Shown: positions 1 through 12,820 of the stretch, one piece after another | Layout: the number at the start of each line of letters is the position of its first letter | Position numbering within the stretch: the stretch's first letter is position 1 | Origin: Artemisia argyi | Lineage: Eukaryota > Streptophyta > Magnoliopsida > Asterales > Asteraceae | Assembly (NCBI GenBank): GCA_030686995.1 | Contig: CM060709.1 | Span: 127,874,373-127,938,372 of the forward strand | DNA: 64,000 nt | Direction of reading: 5' to 3' | Notes under the pieces: generated by a model | Told to the model about the DNA's origin: nothing | What the model saw: the letters and a program-made list of their open reading frames with translations, nothing else | Databases searched by the model: none | Program-made: the position numbers and the translations under genes

Positions 1-3000
1 CTTGTAACCCTAGGGGAAGAATGCTCAGTGGTGACCCATAAAGGGCTACCAAAGAAGGTAGACGATCCGGGCAGCTTCACCTTGCCATGCTCTATAGGTC
101 CTCTATCAATCAAGAATGCTCTTGCCGATTTGGGAGCAAGTATCAACCTCATGCCTCTCTCTATGTTCCGTAAACTAGGATATTCCGGATTGAAGCCTAC
201 CCGTATGAACATCCAACTAGCCGATAGATCAGTCAAATACCCCGAAGGGATATGTGAGAACGTGCTAGTCAAAGTTGGGAAATTCAAATTCCCTGTCGAC
301 TTCGTAATCCTGGATATGGAGGAGGACGACGTGGTACCTATCATTTTAGGTAGACCATTTCTTGCTACCGCTCGTGCAGTCATCGATGTCTACGATGGCA
401 AGTTGACTTTACGAGTAGGAGACGATAGCACAACCTTCGACATTAAAGATTCTATGGACCTCTCCCTCGAAGCGTCCAACCGGCTCTACTTTATTGGGGA
501 AGTAGATGAGCTCACAGATGTCATTGATGATTGCATCGATGAACAAATCGACGAAGGCTGGTTACGGGACGAGAGCTTTCTGCCCTTGCTAGAGGTGGAA
601 AAGACGGAGGAGGTTAATGCAGTCTCCTTCTACCCTAGACAAGAGGCAACGGAGCATCTCGAGCTCCGAAAGCCCGAGAACAAGCTCAAACCTTCTATAA
701 TCGAGCCCCCTGACGTTGATCTTAAAGAGCTCCCTAATCATTTGGAGTATGCCTTCCTCCAGGGAGAAAATCAACTCCCGGTAATCATAAACTCTTCCCT
801 GGAAAAGGAACAAAAAGTTAAACTCTTAGAGATCCTGAAGAAATACAAGGGGGTACTCGCATGGAGTGTGGCCGACATTAAGGGGATTGACTCAACTTTT
901 TGCACACATAAGATTCTTATGGAGGAAGATTATAAACCTACTGTGCAACCCCAGAGGCGAGTAAACCCTAACATTAAGGAAGTAGTGAAGAAAGAAGTGA
1001 TCAAACTCTTGGATGCAGGACTAATCTACCCGATCTCGGATAGCCCATGGGTCAGTCCTGTGCAGGTTGTACCTAAAAAGGGTGGAATGACTGTAGTGAA
1101 GAATGACAAGGGTGAGATGGTGCCCCAGAGAACTGTCACTGGATGGCGGGTATGCATTGATTATCGAAAGCTCAACGATGCCACGAGAAAAGATCACTTT
1201 CCCTTACCATTCATTGATCAGATGTTAGAAAGATTATCTGGACACGAGTACTATTGTTTCTTGGATGGATTCTCAGGCTATTTTCAAATCCCCATTGCAC
1301 CTGAGGACCAAGAAAAGACCACGTTTACTTGCCCTTATGGAACGTTTGCTTACAAAAGGATGCCTTTTGGGCTATGTAATGCCCCCGCCACTTTCCAACG
1401 TTGCATGACCGCAATCTTTCACGAACTCATGGAAGACAGCATGGAGGTATTCATGGATGACTTTTCAGTCTTTGGAAACTCCTTCGACCGCTGTCTTGCT
1501 AATTTAGAAAAGATGCTTAAACGTTGTGAAGAAACCAACTTGGTGTTGAACTGGGAGAAGTGTCATTTCATGGTAAAGGAAGGAATTGTGTTGGGGCATA
1601 AGATTTCAGGGAACGGGATAGAGGTGGACCAAGCTAAGGTTGAAGCTATATCTAAGTTACCGTACCCCACGACTGTTAAGGCAATACGCAGCTTTTTGGG
1701 GCACGCCGGATTTTATCGGAGATTCATCAAGGACTTCTCCAAAATTGCCCGGCCAATGACTCAATTGCTGGTGAAGGATGCTCCATTAGATTTTTCCCAA
1801 GAATGCAAAGATGCTTTCGACCTCCTAAAAAGGGAACTCACTCAAGCTCCAATCATGATCACACCCAACTGGGAGTTACCATTTGAAATAATGTGTGACG
1901 CTAGCGACTTCGCTGTCGGGGCTGTATTAGGTCAGCGACATGACAAGCTTTTCCAACCTATTTACTACGCTAGCAAAACCATGAATCCCGCCCAAGAGAA
2001 CTACTCCACCACCGAAAAAGAATTACTAGCCGTAGTGTTTGCATTCGACAAATTCCGACAATATCTTGTCCTTTCAAAGACAGTCGTCTTCACTGACCAC
2101 TCAGCTCTTAGATATCTGTTTGCGAAACAGGACGCCAAGCCACGACTGATTCGGTGGATCTTGTTGCTGCAAGAATTTGATGTTGAGATTCGCGATAAGA
2201 GGGGGGCAGAGAATCTAGCCGCCGATCATCTATCTCGCCTTGAAAACCCCCTGGATGAACATGATAGAGGTGAGATTAAAGATTCGTTTCCTGACGAACA
2301 ACTAATGTCTATCCTTGATTCGGAACCATGGTACGCCGACTTTGCCAATTACTTCGCAAGTAGATGTAGGCTCGTCCCTGAACACCTAACTAAATACGAG
2401 AGGAAGAGGTTCTTTTCCCAGCTGAAGTATTACTTCTGGGATGAACCATTTTTATTCCGAAGGTGTCCTGACCACATTATAAGGCGTTGTGTTTCGGAGA
2501 ATGAGGCAGTAAAAATCATGAGGGAATGTCACTCCGGTCCTTCTGGAGGGCATCATGGGATAAATGTTACTGCCCGAAAGATTCTCGATGCAGGATTCTA
2601 TTGGCCCACAATTTTCCGTGATGTAAAAGATATGGTACAAGCGTGTGATGCATGTCAACGGGCTGGAAATATATCACGTAGGGATGAGGCACCTCAGAAC
2701 TTTATACAAGTTTGTGAGGTATTCGATGTTTGGGGAATTGACTTTATGGGACCCTTTCCGTCCTCAGGGGGAAACGAGTACATCTTAGTCGCCATTGACT
2801 ATGTTTCAAAATGGGTTGAAGCACAAGCCCTTAGGACTAATGATGCTAGAGTGGTCATTCATTTCCTGAAAAAGCTTTTCGCAAGATTCGGGATTCCGAA
2901 AGCTCTCATCAGCGATAGGGGGACACATTTTTGCAATGCACAAATGGAAAAGGTAATGAAAAGGTATGGAGTACCCCACCGATTCTCCACCGCCTATCAT

Positions 3001-3624
3001 CCACAAACCAATGGCCAAGTCGAAAACACCAATAGAGCTATCAAAAGAATACTTGAAAAAACGGTTAGTCAAAACAGAAAGGACTGGTCATTCAAACTCG
3101 ACGAAGCCTTATGGGCATTCCGAACTGCCTACAAAACACCTATTGGAACGACCCCGTTTCGCATGGTGTATGGTAAGGCATGTCATTTACCAGTAGAATT
3201 AGAACACAAGGCTTATTGGGCGCTTAAGGCATGCAACTTAGATTACACGACTGCGGGGAATAATAGGTTTATGCAATTACACGAGCTTGATGAGCTTAGA
3301 TTAGAAGCCTATGAATCCTCCATCACATACAAAGAGAGGGCTAAAAGATGGCATGATCAAAGAATTAAAAAACCAAAAGAATTTTCAGATGGAGACAAGG
3401 TCCTGTTATACAATTCTCGGTTGAGATTATTTCCGGGAAAACTTAAGTCTAGATGGTATGGGCCGTTCACGGTGAAGAATTCCTCTAAATTTGGAGCTGT
3501 AGTGTTAGTTGATGACGAGGGTAGGGAATTCACGGTTAACATACAACGTGTAAAACATTACCAAGAAAATAACAATGAAATGATTAATGAGGAAGATGTG
3601 ATGTTTGATGATGAAATCACGTAG
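1..3624 (+). CDS. Ty3/gypsy Pol polyprotein (protease, RT, RNase H, integrase), 5'-truncated
   Basis: The frame is open from base 1, so the true start is upstream; a GTG at 28 is not a credible start. Residues are counted from nt 28. The aspartic protease shows DLGA at 34-37. Reverse transcriptase carries FMDD at 475-478 (nt 1450-1461), a variant of the usual Y/F-x-DD box. RNase H has its first catalytic Asp near 624 in a CDASDFAVG context. Integrase has an HHCC zinc finger (nt about 2525-2665) and a catalytic triad at Asp905, Asp963 and Glu999 with D-35-E spacing. The frame runs about 1200 codons without a stop and ends at TAG 3622-3624. It copies the element RNA into DNA and inserts it. The sequence alone does not show whether it is expressed. 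Confidence 0.93.
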   Translation, partial: LVTLGEECSVVTHKGLPKKVDDPGSFTLPCSIGPLSIKNALADLGASINLMPLSMFRKLGYSGLKPTRMNIQLADRSVKYPEGICENVLVKVGKFKFPVDFVILDMEEDDVVPIILGRPFLATARAVIDVYDGKLTLRVGDDSTTFDIKDSMDLSLEASNRLYFIGEVDELTDVIDDCIDEQIDEGWLRDESFLPLLEVEKTEEVNAVSFYPRQEATEHLELRKPENKLKPSIIEPPDVDLKELPNHLEYAFLQGENQLPVIINSSLEKEQKVKLLEILKKYKGVLAWSVADIKGIDSTFCTHKILMEEDYKPTVQPQRRVNPNIKEVVKKEVIKLLDAGLIYPISDSPWVSPVQVVPKKGGMTVVKNDKGEMVPQRTVTGWRVCIDYRKLNDATRKDHFPLPFIDQMLERLSGHEYYCFLDGFSGYFQIPIAPEDQEKTTFTCPYGTFAYKRMPFGLCNAPATFQRCMTAIFHELMEDSMEVFMDDFSVFGNSFDRCLANLEKMLKRCEETNLVLNWEKCHFMVKEGIVLGHKISGNGIEVDQAKVEAISKLPYPTTVKAIRSFLGHAGFYRRFIKDFSKIARPMTQLLVKDAPLDFSQECKDAFDLLKRELTQAPIMITPNWELPFEIMCDASDFAVGAVLGQRHDKLFQPIYYASKTMNPAQENYSTTEKELLAVVFAFDKFRQYLVLSKTVVFTDHSALRYLFAKQDAKPRLIRWILLLQEFDVEIRDKRGAENLAADHLSRLENPLDEHDRGEIKDSFPDEQLMSILDSEPWYADFANYFASRCRLVPEHLTKYERKRFFSQLKYYFWDEPFLFRRCPDHIIRRCVSENEAVKIMRECHSGPSGGHHGINVTARKILDAGFYWPTIFRDVKDMVQACDACQRAGNISRRDEAPQNFIQVCEVFDVWGIDFMGPFPSSGGNEYILVAIDYVSKWVEAQALRTNDARVVIHFLKKLFARFGIPKALISDRGTHFCNAQMEKVMKRYGVPHRFSTAYHPQTNGQVENTNRAIKRILEKTVSQNRKDWSFKLDEALWAFRTAYKTPIGTTPFRMVYGKACHLPVELEHKAYWALKACNLDYTTAGNNRFMQLHELDELRLEAYESSITYKERAKRWHDQRIKKPKEFSDGDKVLLYNSRLRLFPGKLKSRWYGPFTVKNSSKFGAVVLVDDEGREFTVNIQRVKHYQENNNEMINEEDVMFDDEIT

Positions 3625-5475
3625 TAACCCACGACTTTGAGTCTAGCTACAAGACTCGTAAATAAAGAAAAGCGCTTCTTGGGAGGCAACCCATGTTTTG
3701 TGTGATTTTATTTGTTTGATTGTTATTTGCTTCCGTATGCATGTTTTATTTTTATTGTTGGTTGATCATGTTTCTCAATTAAAATGTGGAAATACTTTAT
3801 TATGTTGTTTAGCCTAGTCTTAACTTCAACCTAAAGGTATTTTTGCAAAAGATAAGTGTAAGGGGAAACCCCAAATATGTTTTTTAAGAAACAACCGATC
3901 ATGATTCTCCACAATATTTAATGAACATGTGTATTCGTATTGTTAGAGTCAAATGCTTGTATTGAGTCATAATGTAGTTTTGCAGGATTTTCCAGGAAGT
4001 AGGACAAAGTTTTTCCAGAAATTTTCCGGAAACTTAACATAAAGATTTCTGCAGGTTCATTCTGACGGCGTCAGGCAATTGCTCTTGACGGCGTCAGGAG
4101 TCAAAAATCTGGAAATTTTACCAGTTTTGTTTTTCTAACGGAGTCTTATAAGTTTTTGTGAATTATTAAGTTTTATAATCTCCAGGAAATCTGCAAACTT
4201 CATTCCACAAGCATTATATCTTACTTTATTTTCTAGGATTTAGTAACTTATATAGGATGCCGCCGATTTTACGCGAGGTTGCCTTGTCTACTTTTGTCAG
4301 GATTTACAGGTTATTTGAGACAAGAAGATGATTTATATTCTGGAAGGGAAGCTTTGATTGTTCGTTTTCTTGAAGGAAGATTTAACCTGGCCAACCTAAA
4401 ATCCATACCGAGCGAATCAGGGGAGTATTTGAATTCATTCTCTTTACTTTTAACTTTTACATTCTTTACTTGAACATTGGGGACAATGTTCATCTTAAGT
4501 GTAAGGGGAGGGTAAAAAGATGATACCTTACATATGCACTTTCGCTTGAGTTTGTTTTGTTTGATAGTAGATGAGTAATAAAACTATGAGAAATACTTGT
4601 TAGTGCAATTTTAGCGCCAAATTTAAAATTTTTTACAACATTTAGGAGTGAAACTTTAGCCATAGCAAGCGTCTCATGGATAGGAGGTTGTATGACTAGC
4701 ACATAACCGTATATTCAGAAAAATTTTCCACCCAAAAATGTGAGGTTCGCCTTTAGATTTGATAGGAAAAGCATTTATTATTGGTGCTTATGAGTGTACC
4801 GGTAGCATTTAGATTCTAGAACTTGCGTTAGTGATGCATCCCGAGACCGCTAGTAAGACTACATTCGTGTAGTAGGATTTACTACATGATAAGAGGCATT
4901 AGGATCACCCTTGTGTTAAACCCGTATTACGATTACTTGACCATTTAAGTCATATTACTTGGCTAGTTAAGTCAACTAATTTTTCCCACACCCTTAGCGT
5001 TGTACTCATTTTTAGTACACGATACCCCTAGTACACCCCTCCGAGCCTATCTTTTCGTTTCTAACTTTAAGCATCTTACTTAAAGGAAGAATTTGTTACA
5101 CCCCACTTAAATGTACACCCAAATCGCCTTAGCCTTCCGTGTATGCGCTCATTTTTAGTGCATTATTGTTATTTGTTAAACCCTAAGTTAACTTTCTAAT
5201 TGATTACATGGTTGCTAAGTCGAGTCATATCCTTGTACATATTGTTTTGGGACGATTGGGACTCATGGGTAAGTACTTATTTTATGGAGTAATGGGGAAG
5301 AACATCATATATTACCCCCATATGTACGTTAATCTTAAAAGTGCTCCAAGTGTTTTGATTTTCTTAATTCGAGTCATTAGAATAGTTTAATGTAAAGTAT
5401 GTAAAGATTCAAGTGTAAGGGGAATGCTCAAACCCCTATGATGTATTATTTTGGATGGTAGGGTAAGAGTGTATG

Positions 5476-5527
<52 letters not shown>

Positions 5528-6143
5528 GAAAAAATCAAGAAAAAGAAAAAAATAGAAAAAAAAAATAGAAAAAGAAAAAAAAATAGAAAAGAAAGAGAGA
5601 AAAAAACATACGGACTACCATCCCGTTTTCATTCTATGTTCATTTTATGTTTTTAGTTATTTTTCATTTATTAGCTTAAGTCGAGTCTAGTCTTGGCTTA
5701 GCAACGCCATCTTGTACATGTAATTAACTAAGATTGTTAACTCGCCACCAGTAAAATCCCCTTTATCCAACAAAACCGTGTAATTCATATCCCTACACCT
5801 AACGTTATAACCCTTTAAAAGACCTCTTTGATAGTTTATCCTAGGTGCTTACGCCATGTGGTGGAGGTTTGATCCTTTCCCAAGCCTATGGTAATCTATT
5901 TTGCTATGACAGGTAGTGAGAGATATCTTCCATTTCCATAATGTTATATTACTTTATTACACCCGAGAGATGTGAGTATCTAAACACTATTTGTGAGGTG
6001 CTTGTGTATGACCTCCGTGCTTGTCTATTGGTCTTTAGTGGAACGATTATTTGTTGTAATTACTTTTATATTAGTGTTAAATGACCCCTAACTTGTCTTT
6101 TGAGTAGAATAAAAGCTCATTTGCTTGAGGACAAGCAAATCTC
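3625..6143 (+). other. Non-coding 3' spacer of the Athila-like element
   Basis: About 2.5 kb between the pol stop and the polypurine tract, with no convincing gene. It holds a long A-rich stretch (about 5477-5600), two TGACGGCGTCA palindromes (4073-4083, 4096-4106), and three early copies of a polypurine-tract-like motif AAGTGTAAGGGG at about 3854, 4497 and 5411. The small open frames here start without context and match nothing I recognise. Confidence 0.75.
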
Positions 6144-6158
6144 AAGTGTAAGGGTATA
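6121..6158 (+). promoter_or_regulatory. Polypurine tract of the Athila-like element
   Basis: TTGCTTGAGGACAAGCAAA at 6121-6139 is followed by AAGTGTAAGGG at 6144-6154, immediately before the LTR start TGATG at 6159. This hairpin-plus-purine context is the usual 3' LTR boundary in Athila-type elements and would prime plus-strand DNA synthesis. Confidence 0.75.
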
Positions 6159-7561
6159 TGATGAGGCGAAAAATGATTCGTTTTTAGGAGGTCATTTAAG
6201 CCCGAATCCGAATTTATTTGATCAAATATTGCCCTAAATCGTTCCTTTTGTGATTTTAGGTGTTTGGAGAGTGAATTCTGGAAAAGAGGCTATTTTGGAC
6301 GTTTTTGGAGCATAAAGTGAAGAAAACAACAAAGTACCAAATCCAAGCTGGAATTACAAGGTGACGGCGTCAAGGATTTACTCTTGATGGCGTCAGAAAG
6401 GATGAATATTTTACCGAAGGTTGTGAAGGCGTCAGATGAAGAGATGACGGCGTCAAAATGACCAAGATTAATTTACCGAGGGTGGTGACGGCGTCACATA
6501 GGCCGTCACGATTGGATCTAGGGCGTCCGAGGAAGTATATGGCGGCGAGTTGACGGCGTCAGATTTTACTCTTGACGCCGTCAGGACGATTTTCCTATAT
6601 ATAGTTTTCTAGTTTTTTCATTAAAGAGAGAAGTTTTGGTGAAACCCTAAAGACGATTTTGGTGCCTCTTTTACAGGTTTTTCAAGGGTTCCAAACCCTT
6701 GAGACCTTGCATTGTAATTGAGATAAGTATACTCTTAATTCAATCAATATGTCTATGTGTTGGTTGTCTATCTTTTGTTCTTATCTTAATTCTACTATGC
6801 TAGGCTAAATTTCCTTTGTGTTTGCTTAGATCTAATGAAACCTAGATGTTGATTATGTGTTGATTACTTGTCTATTCTTGTTTTGAATGAATGATATTAT
6901 ATGTTAGGCTTAAGAAAACTGGCAGATCTCCAAATGGTAACATGCTTGAACGTCTTAAGAAACATGAACCGAGGCGTACTAGGTCTTTATTGGTTGTATT
7001 TAATGCATGAGCCACTGTTTACAATCCCTATAGTTGTGCTGGGTCATGGTGTAGGAGGAGATAAGAGCTCATAGAGTTGGGGAGTTATGTATGCCACTCC
7101 ACGAATGGTATTAAGGAATACAACCCGTCATTCATACAAGTGTAACAAGTAATTAACATGTAAAAGATATCTAGGGAGTAATGAAGTCTAAGTAAACACA
7201 ATTTCTCCAACCACTGCTCACAACCTTAGTTTAATATTAGTTTAATTTCATTTTCATTAGTTAACTAGTTATAAAGTAGTTTTTGGGTTAGTTGATTAGC
7301 AACTAATTCCGCCCACTCCTTCAAAACCCGAGATTTTACTTGCTTTCATAAAATATAAAAACACAAAAATAATCATCTTCCATCTCTAGAACTATTAATT
7401 AGGCTTTCTAATCCTAGCGACACTATTCCTAAGCTGAACGATCAATCCCCCGGTACTTGTCACTATACTATACTACAACGATCAGGTACACTGCCTGGTG
7501 GGGGTTGTAAGCCTCGCGAGATCCCTCGAGAGGTAAAGCAAGGTGCGATTCCCACGCATCA
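6159..7561 (+). repeat. 3' LTR of the Athila-like element
   Basis: 1403 bp beginning TGATGAGGCG and ending CCACGCATCA, so the ends carry the perfect 5-bp inverted repeat TGATG/CATCA. The left end abuts the polypurine tract. The right end abuts gene sequence resembling a second copy 237 bp downstream, which fixes the junction at 7561/7562. The U3 part contains a cluster of TGACGGCGTCA motifs and a TATA box at 6596. The five bases after the LTR, ATGAT (7562-7566), are the expected target duplication; the partner copy is outside the window. Confidence 0.85.
6362..6604 (+). promoter_or_regulatory. LTR promoter: TGACG-N-CGTCA cluster and TATA box
   Basis: Copies of the near-palindrome TGACGGCGTCA, or its one-base variants, lie at 6362-6372, 6385-6395, 6424-6434, 6445-6455, 6486-6496, 6551-6561 and, inverted, 6573-6583. 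A TATATATAG box follows at 6596-6604. TGACG is the core bound by TGA-type bZIP factors (as-1-like elements), so a bZIP-driven U3 enhancer is a reasonable inference; the spacing and orientation are seen directly. Confidence 0.65.
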
Positions 7562-10500
7562 ATGATGTACAAGGTGTAAATGAAACTGCAAAGGAAGTTG
7601 TGGATGAACCAGATGACAATGAGATGATAATGGAATGTGCGATTGAACAATGTCGAAATGAATCTACAGTTTATCAAGATGATTCGCGTGTTGCAATTCA
7701 AGAAAATGAAGAATGTAACATTATCTCTGATTCTGCAGATAAAGAATGTAACAAATTTGATGAGGAAAAAGTAGGTGATGAACCCACAAAGGAAGTTGAT
7801 GATGTACAAGGAGGAATTGAAACTGCAAAAGAAGTTGTCGCTGAACCAAATGTCAATAAATTGACAATGGAATGTGCAATTGAACAAGGTCGAAATGAAT
7901 CTGCAGTCTATCAAGATGGTTCGCATGTTACAATTCAACAAAATGAAGACTGTGACATTATTTCTGATACTGCAGATAAAGAATCTAACATAGTTGATGA
8001 TGTGATAATACAATCTCAGTCTATTGAAAGGTCTGACATGCAAATTGATGAACATCATCACAGAGAAATTAACGTCAACATTCTGAAAGAATTGTCTACA
8101 GTTTCTGCAACCACTGTCTTTGAAAAGATTCAAGTAAATGAAGACGGCAATGATATCTCAAATATGCAACATGAAGTATCTGAGAAGAAACTTGAAGATG
8201 AAACTTATATAAAATCTCTTCCTGCTTCTGTTAGCGTTACTCATTTGGCTTCTGTAGATTCTGTTGGAACAATGTATAATATCGGCTCATCTGTTTGTGA
8301 AGAAGTTATGGACAGGAATATATCAAATGATAAATGTTCATTAAAAGATGTTAATTTTCACAATCAGTTAACTATCAGTAATGATTGTGAAAATCAGCAT
8401 CTTGTTGAGCATAAAGATTTTTCTCCTGTTAATGAAGTAGAGAAAATCTATTCAAATGAAGATGAAAATATTTCTGAGGTATATTTTTTGTATTCCTACT
8501 TTATACATTATGTGAAATTAAATAAATTAAATTAAACTTTTTCATTTTTTTATGTTTATGTTTTTTTCAGGGTTTGAATCAGATAAATGAGAAAGTTTTA
8601 ACTGAAGATGAATCTGAAACTGCAGAATTTGTTAAAGAAGAAAATGTTACAGAGATCCAGGTTTGAATCATATATTTATTTTTACAATTATGAAATAAGA
8701 TTTATTTTAAATTCTTTATAATTTCTGTTTAAATTCTTTCAAGCTTTCAAGCAAAGATGATTTCGTCAATGATCAAAAAGAAAAGATGCTCAAAAGGAAA
8801 GCGAAAACATCCATTCATTTTGAATCTCCATATATGAACAAGCGAGTGGATACAAAAGCAGAATATGAAACACAAGCTGAGTGTTTATTTCCAAAAATCA
8901 TTCTTCAAAAAGCTGCTGAAGAAAATGCTATGTAAGATATCATAACTTTTTTTCTATTAACCTGAATTATTTATCATTTTTCAATTTTTGTTTTGATAAT
9001 AATACTTTTACATTTTATACTTGTTAGTGAGAAGATATTCGAATTTGGAGAAGACAAATCTATTCTCAATGTTCATATCCTATCACTTGCCTCTGAAACA
9101 TATATTGAGCTTGAAGTTATAGATAACTTTGTGAATATTCTGAATTTTGAAGAAAGATTAACACAGGAGAATAGCTCAGCGATTAGATATTTCTTCAAAA
9201 CTATAGTTATTGTAAGTTTAACTTCAATTTATGTTAATAATTTAATATATCTATATATGTATTATTTTTTTTTTATTCTATATTTTTCTTATCATTTATG
9301 TACTTATATATATACATATATATCTTTTTTAACAACCAAAAGACATGGATGAATATGAAAAAGATCGTGCCCAAAAAGAAACAGAGTTTTTTAATTCTGT
9401 AAAAGATCAGTTTGATGCTTTTGGACAAGAATTTAGTTTCAAATATATAGAATTGGTAAATTTACTACTATATCCGAATTTTATTACTTTACTATTCATA
9501 ATTTTGACTAACTTGATATTTATCAAATAGGTGTTCTTTCCAATACTTGCGTATGAACATTTTTACGTTATAGTTTTCAACATAAGGGTTGGTTTTGCTG
9601 TCATTTTGGACAACCTTGAATCAGGTGCTCCATATGAAGGAAAATACAAAAAAGTTTTTGATTTTGTGGTAAGTTTTTTTGTTTTTTATGCATATCTTTT
9701 GATATTTTTTAAATAACATATATCTTTTTAACAATCATGTTATATCCTATTAATTTAATTTTTTGTGAACAGCAATGTCTGTTTTGCGACTTCTTGCTCA
9801 AGCGTAATTATCCAGTTCCAGAAAATTGGTTTCTTCAAAAAGAAACAAAAGTGCTTAATTTTAAATGGAGAACAAAGAAAGACAAGATTAACTGTGGTTT
9901 ATATGCAATGCTTCATATGGAGCTTTATGAGTTTGATGATGAAGACTGGGATATTGGGATTTTTGATGAAGAAGATCCACGTCATCGAATTCAGATGGAT
10001 GTTTTGAGGAATAGATACATAACTAAGATCCTTCTTCATGAAATCAACAAACACCAACGAAAGATGTTTGAGTCTGCAAAAGATTGGATTTCAGAATACC
10101 CAGATGAGTTTGAAGAAGAAGGTACAAAAGCCAAAAAAGCAGAATTTATGAAGAAGATTCTTTGAAATATAATCTTCCTCTTTCTGAAATAAAAGAAAGA
10201 CAAAAGGATGAATTGTACAATAACATGCTTTTGTCAGAAATAAAGAAAATGGGTCATTATTTGAAGGAATGCAAGCATCGAAGGAAGTATGCTTATAAAA
10301 AAATCTGCAGTGTTGATTGCGAAGAAGTTGATCAGATACAAACATCATTCTTATTAACACTAGATGACGGAACGAAGCATAAACTTTTAGCTCATGAGCT
10401 TCATTACTTAGGATTTGAAGAATGGAAAGAGTTTATGCTTTGTATTCATAAATGCAGAAGTTTAAATGCCGATATGAAGAGGAAGGCCATTAATGCAGTT

Positions 10501-12432
10501 CAAAAACTGTTAACAAAAGCCAAAATAATGAACGAGATTTCAGTGGATGAAGCATACCAGAGTTATATTGGTTTATTGCCATTCAAAGACCCAGAAAACC
10601 AAAAGTTTTTTTTTTAAGATTTGCAAAGAGGTATTACATGGAGATGAGCAAGTGCCAGATGGAGTCATTTTTGAAGATCTTAAGTATTGCAAAGAACCAA
10701 CTGAAGGTCTTTGTTTCTTGACAAAAGATGAAAAACCGAGTTTTCAGTCTTCTTCTAATGTGACTAATCTGCGGCTACTCGATATGGTTGTGTTTTATAA
10801 GCTTTGTGTTACTGAACAAAACGCACCATTCAAAGAAAGAGTTTTGAGAGCGTTAAATTTTCAAAAAAAAGCTCTTTCTAAACATCCAGAGTTTTACAAG
10901 GTCATGAGAGATGCAATGAATTATCAAACCAATAATTTGGAGGTAATTATGTTTTTACTGATTGGTAATTTTTTTTTTCTATTATTATTATTTTTTTTAA
11001 TATATTTTCCAGACGTGATTTTAAATTTTCAGAAACACCAAAGTTCAGAAAGAGATGGGAATAATGTCAAGTTACTTTATCTGACAGATGGGAACGACAT
11101 GATAGATGATCAGCTTTCAGATCTAAACAATTTTGCCGAATCTCCTCAAGACCAGAATAAAACGGTATTTAATTATTCTGTCACATAGTATGAAATCTTA
11201 ATTACAATGTTTAAACTTTTTCTAAATAAGAATTTTATACCTATATTTTCAGGTAATGCTTGCAGCAGCAGCATTAAATGAATTAAGTAATCTTCAAGTA
11301 AGTGTTTAATAAAAACCTTAGTAAGCATTCTAAATTAATATGTTAGTTTATCTTATTTGTTATTCTTATAGGATTTAATTGAATGTCCGGAGCCTATAAA
11401 TTTTGTTCCTGGGAGTATGTCAAGTGAAGAAGATGTTTTTGAAGAAAACGATGCTTATAAATCAGAAGATATTCAATATATTGAAGAAGAGTCTGAAGAA
11501 GATATAAACAAGGTATTAACATTCACTAATAATATTAACAAAATAATGAAAGTTTAATTTTTGATTCTACAATTTAATTTATATTTTTTTCATACAATAA
11601 ATGTTATTTTGAAATACAGATGAGGAATGGAGCTGAAACTCTTCAAAATTTAAGCAAAGATGTTAGTAAATTAGTTGTACTTTTTCAAATAATTCAAAAA
11701 TATTTTTTATTTTTTTTTTAATTTCTTTTTCTCCAGGTAAATGTTTGTAAAGAAAACAATGAAGACTTAAGGCATAGAGTAAATAGAGAAAGGAATCCTA
11801 CTGATGTTTTGAAGTCGCCATTCAATGTTCGAAAAGTTGATATTCTAACCAAATTTAATAAGATTGAAAAGTCTGTGTTAGAGTTAATAAAAAAAAAGAA
11901 CAACAGCAATCTTGCGTAAGTTTTCTTCTTTATAATTTTATTAAAATTTTCGTAATATATTTCCATTGAATCCAATTGTCATTATTTTTTTAATTTATTA
12001 TTATTATTATCATTATTTTTTTTGCAGGGATCATTTTTTTGACTCAGATTTGTTTTGTGCTACTAATCGTAGCTTTTTTAAAGATCTCATTAATAAGACA
12101 AAACTTGTAACATCAAACATCATAGACATTTGGGCCATAGTTTTGAATTTTCAAGAAAAATATAGAAGACCGGGATCTGGTTTAAGATTATTCTTAACAA
12201 GCCAAGCAATGGTATGTTATTTTATTTTTTCTTTTATTTTATAACTATTATTATTAATTTTTGTATATTAAATTTAATACTAATGTTTGTTTTATTATTT
12301 TACTCAGTCATCTCGAAGAGAAAAAGTTACACTTTCCACTAAGAAGAAACAAGAAGAATTTTTGAATGCAATTAATTTTGTTTGCAAAAAATATCTGAAC
12401 TCTAATGATTTATCTGCAGTTAATCTAGTAAG

Positions 12433-12463
<31 letters not shown>

Positions 12464-12768
12464 ATTTAAATTTAATAGTTGTTAATATTACTATTAAAAA
12501 TTAAGATATTTTTTTTTTTAATATTAATTTTTATTTACTTTTTACAGGTTTTCTTCCCAGTTTGTAGACAAAACCATTTCTATGTTTATTGCTTCAATCT
12601 CTTGAATCCGTCGTTTGTTATTATCGACAATTTGAAGGAAAGTGCTGGTATATATGGCAATACAACTGAAAATCTGGTAATATTATTTTTATTTTTTACA
12701 TTTTCTTTTGTTTTGTTTTTTTTTTTATATTTTTTTTTTTTTTTTTGTATTTTTTGGTAATATTATTA

Positions 12769-12820
<52 letters not shown>

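Larger units (their letters stand above)
1..7561 (+). mobile_element. Athila-like Ty3/gypsy LTR retrotransposon, 3' part
   Basis: The element enters from the left edge and runs through open pol, a 2.5 kb non-coding 3' spacer, a polypurine tract and a complete 3' LTR. The order protease, reverse transcriptase, RNase H, integrase is the Ty3/gypsy order. The absence of a chromodomain, the conserved 'cttgggaggcaaccca' stretch just after integrase (about 3679-3694) and the long spacer fit the Athila/Tat branch. The 5' LTR, primer-binding site and gag lie outside the window. No env-like reading frame is visible in the spacer. Open pol and clean LTR ends suggest a fairly recent insertion, but without the 5' LTR its age cannot be judged. 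Confidence 0.9.

Noticed and set aside
7468..8133. 221-residue minus-strand open frame
   Set aside because: It is the shadow of the acidic N-terminal exon of the protease gene; Phe/Ile/Cys-rich composition and no independent signal.
10606..10615. Programmed ribosomal frameshift at the T10 run
   Set aside because: No slippery heptamer plus downstream structure is evident; a homopolymer error or a short intron explains it more simply.
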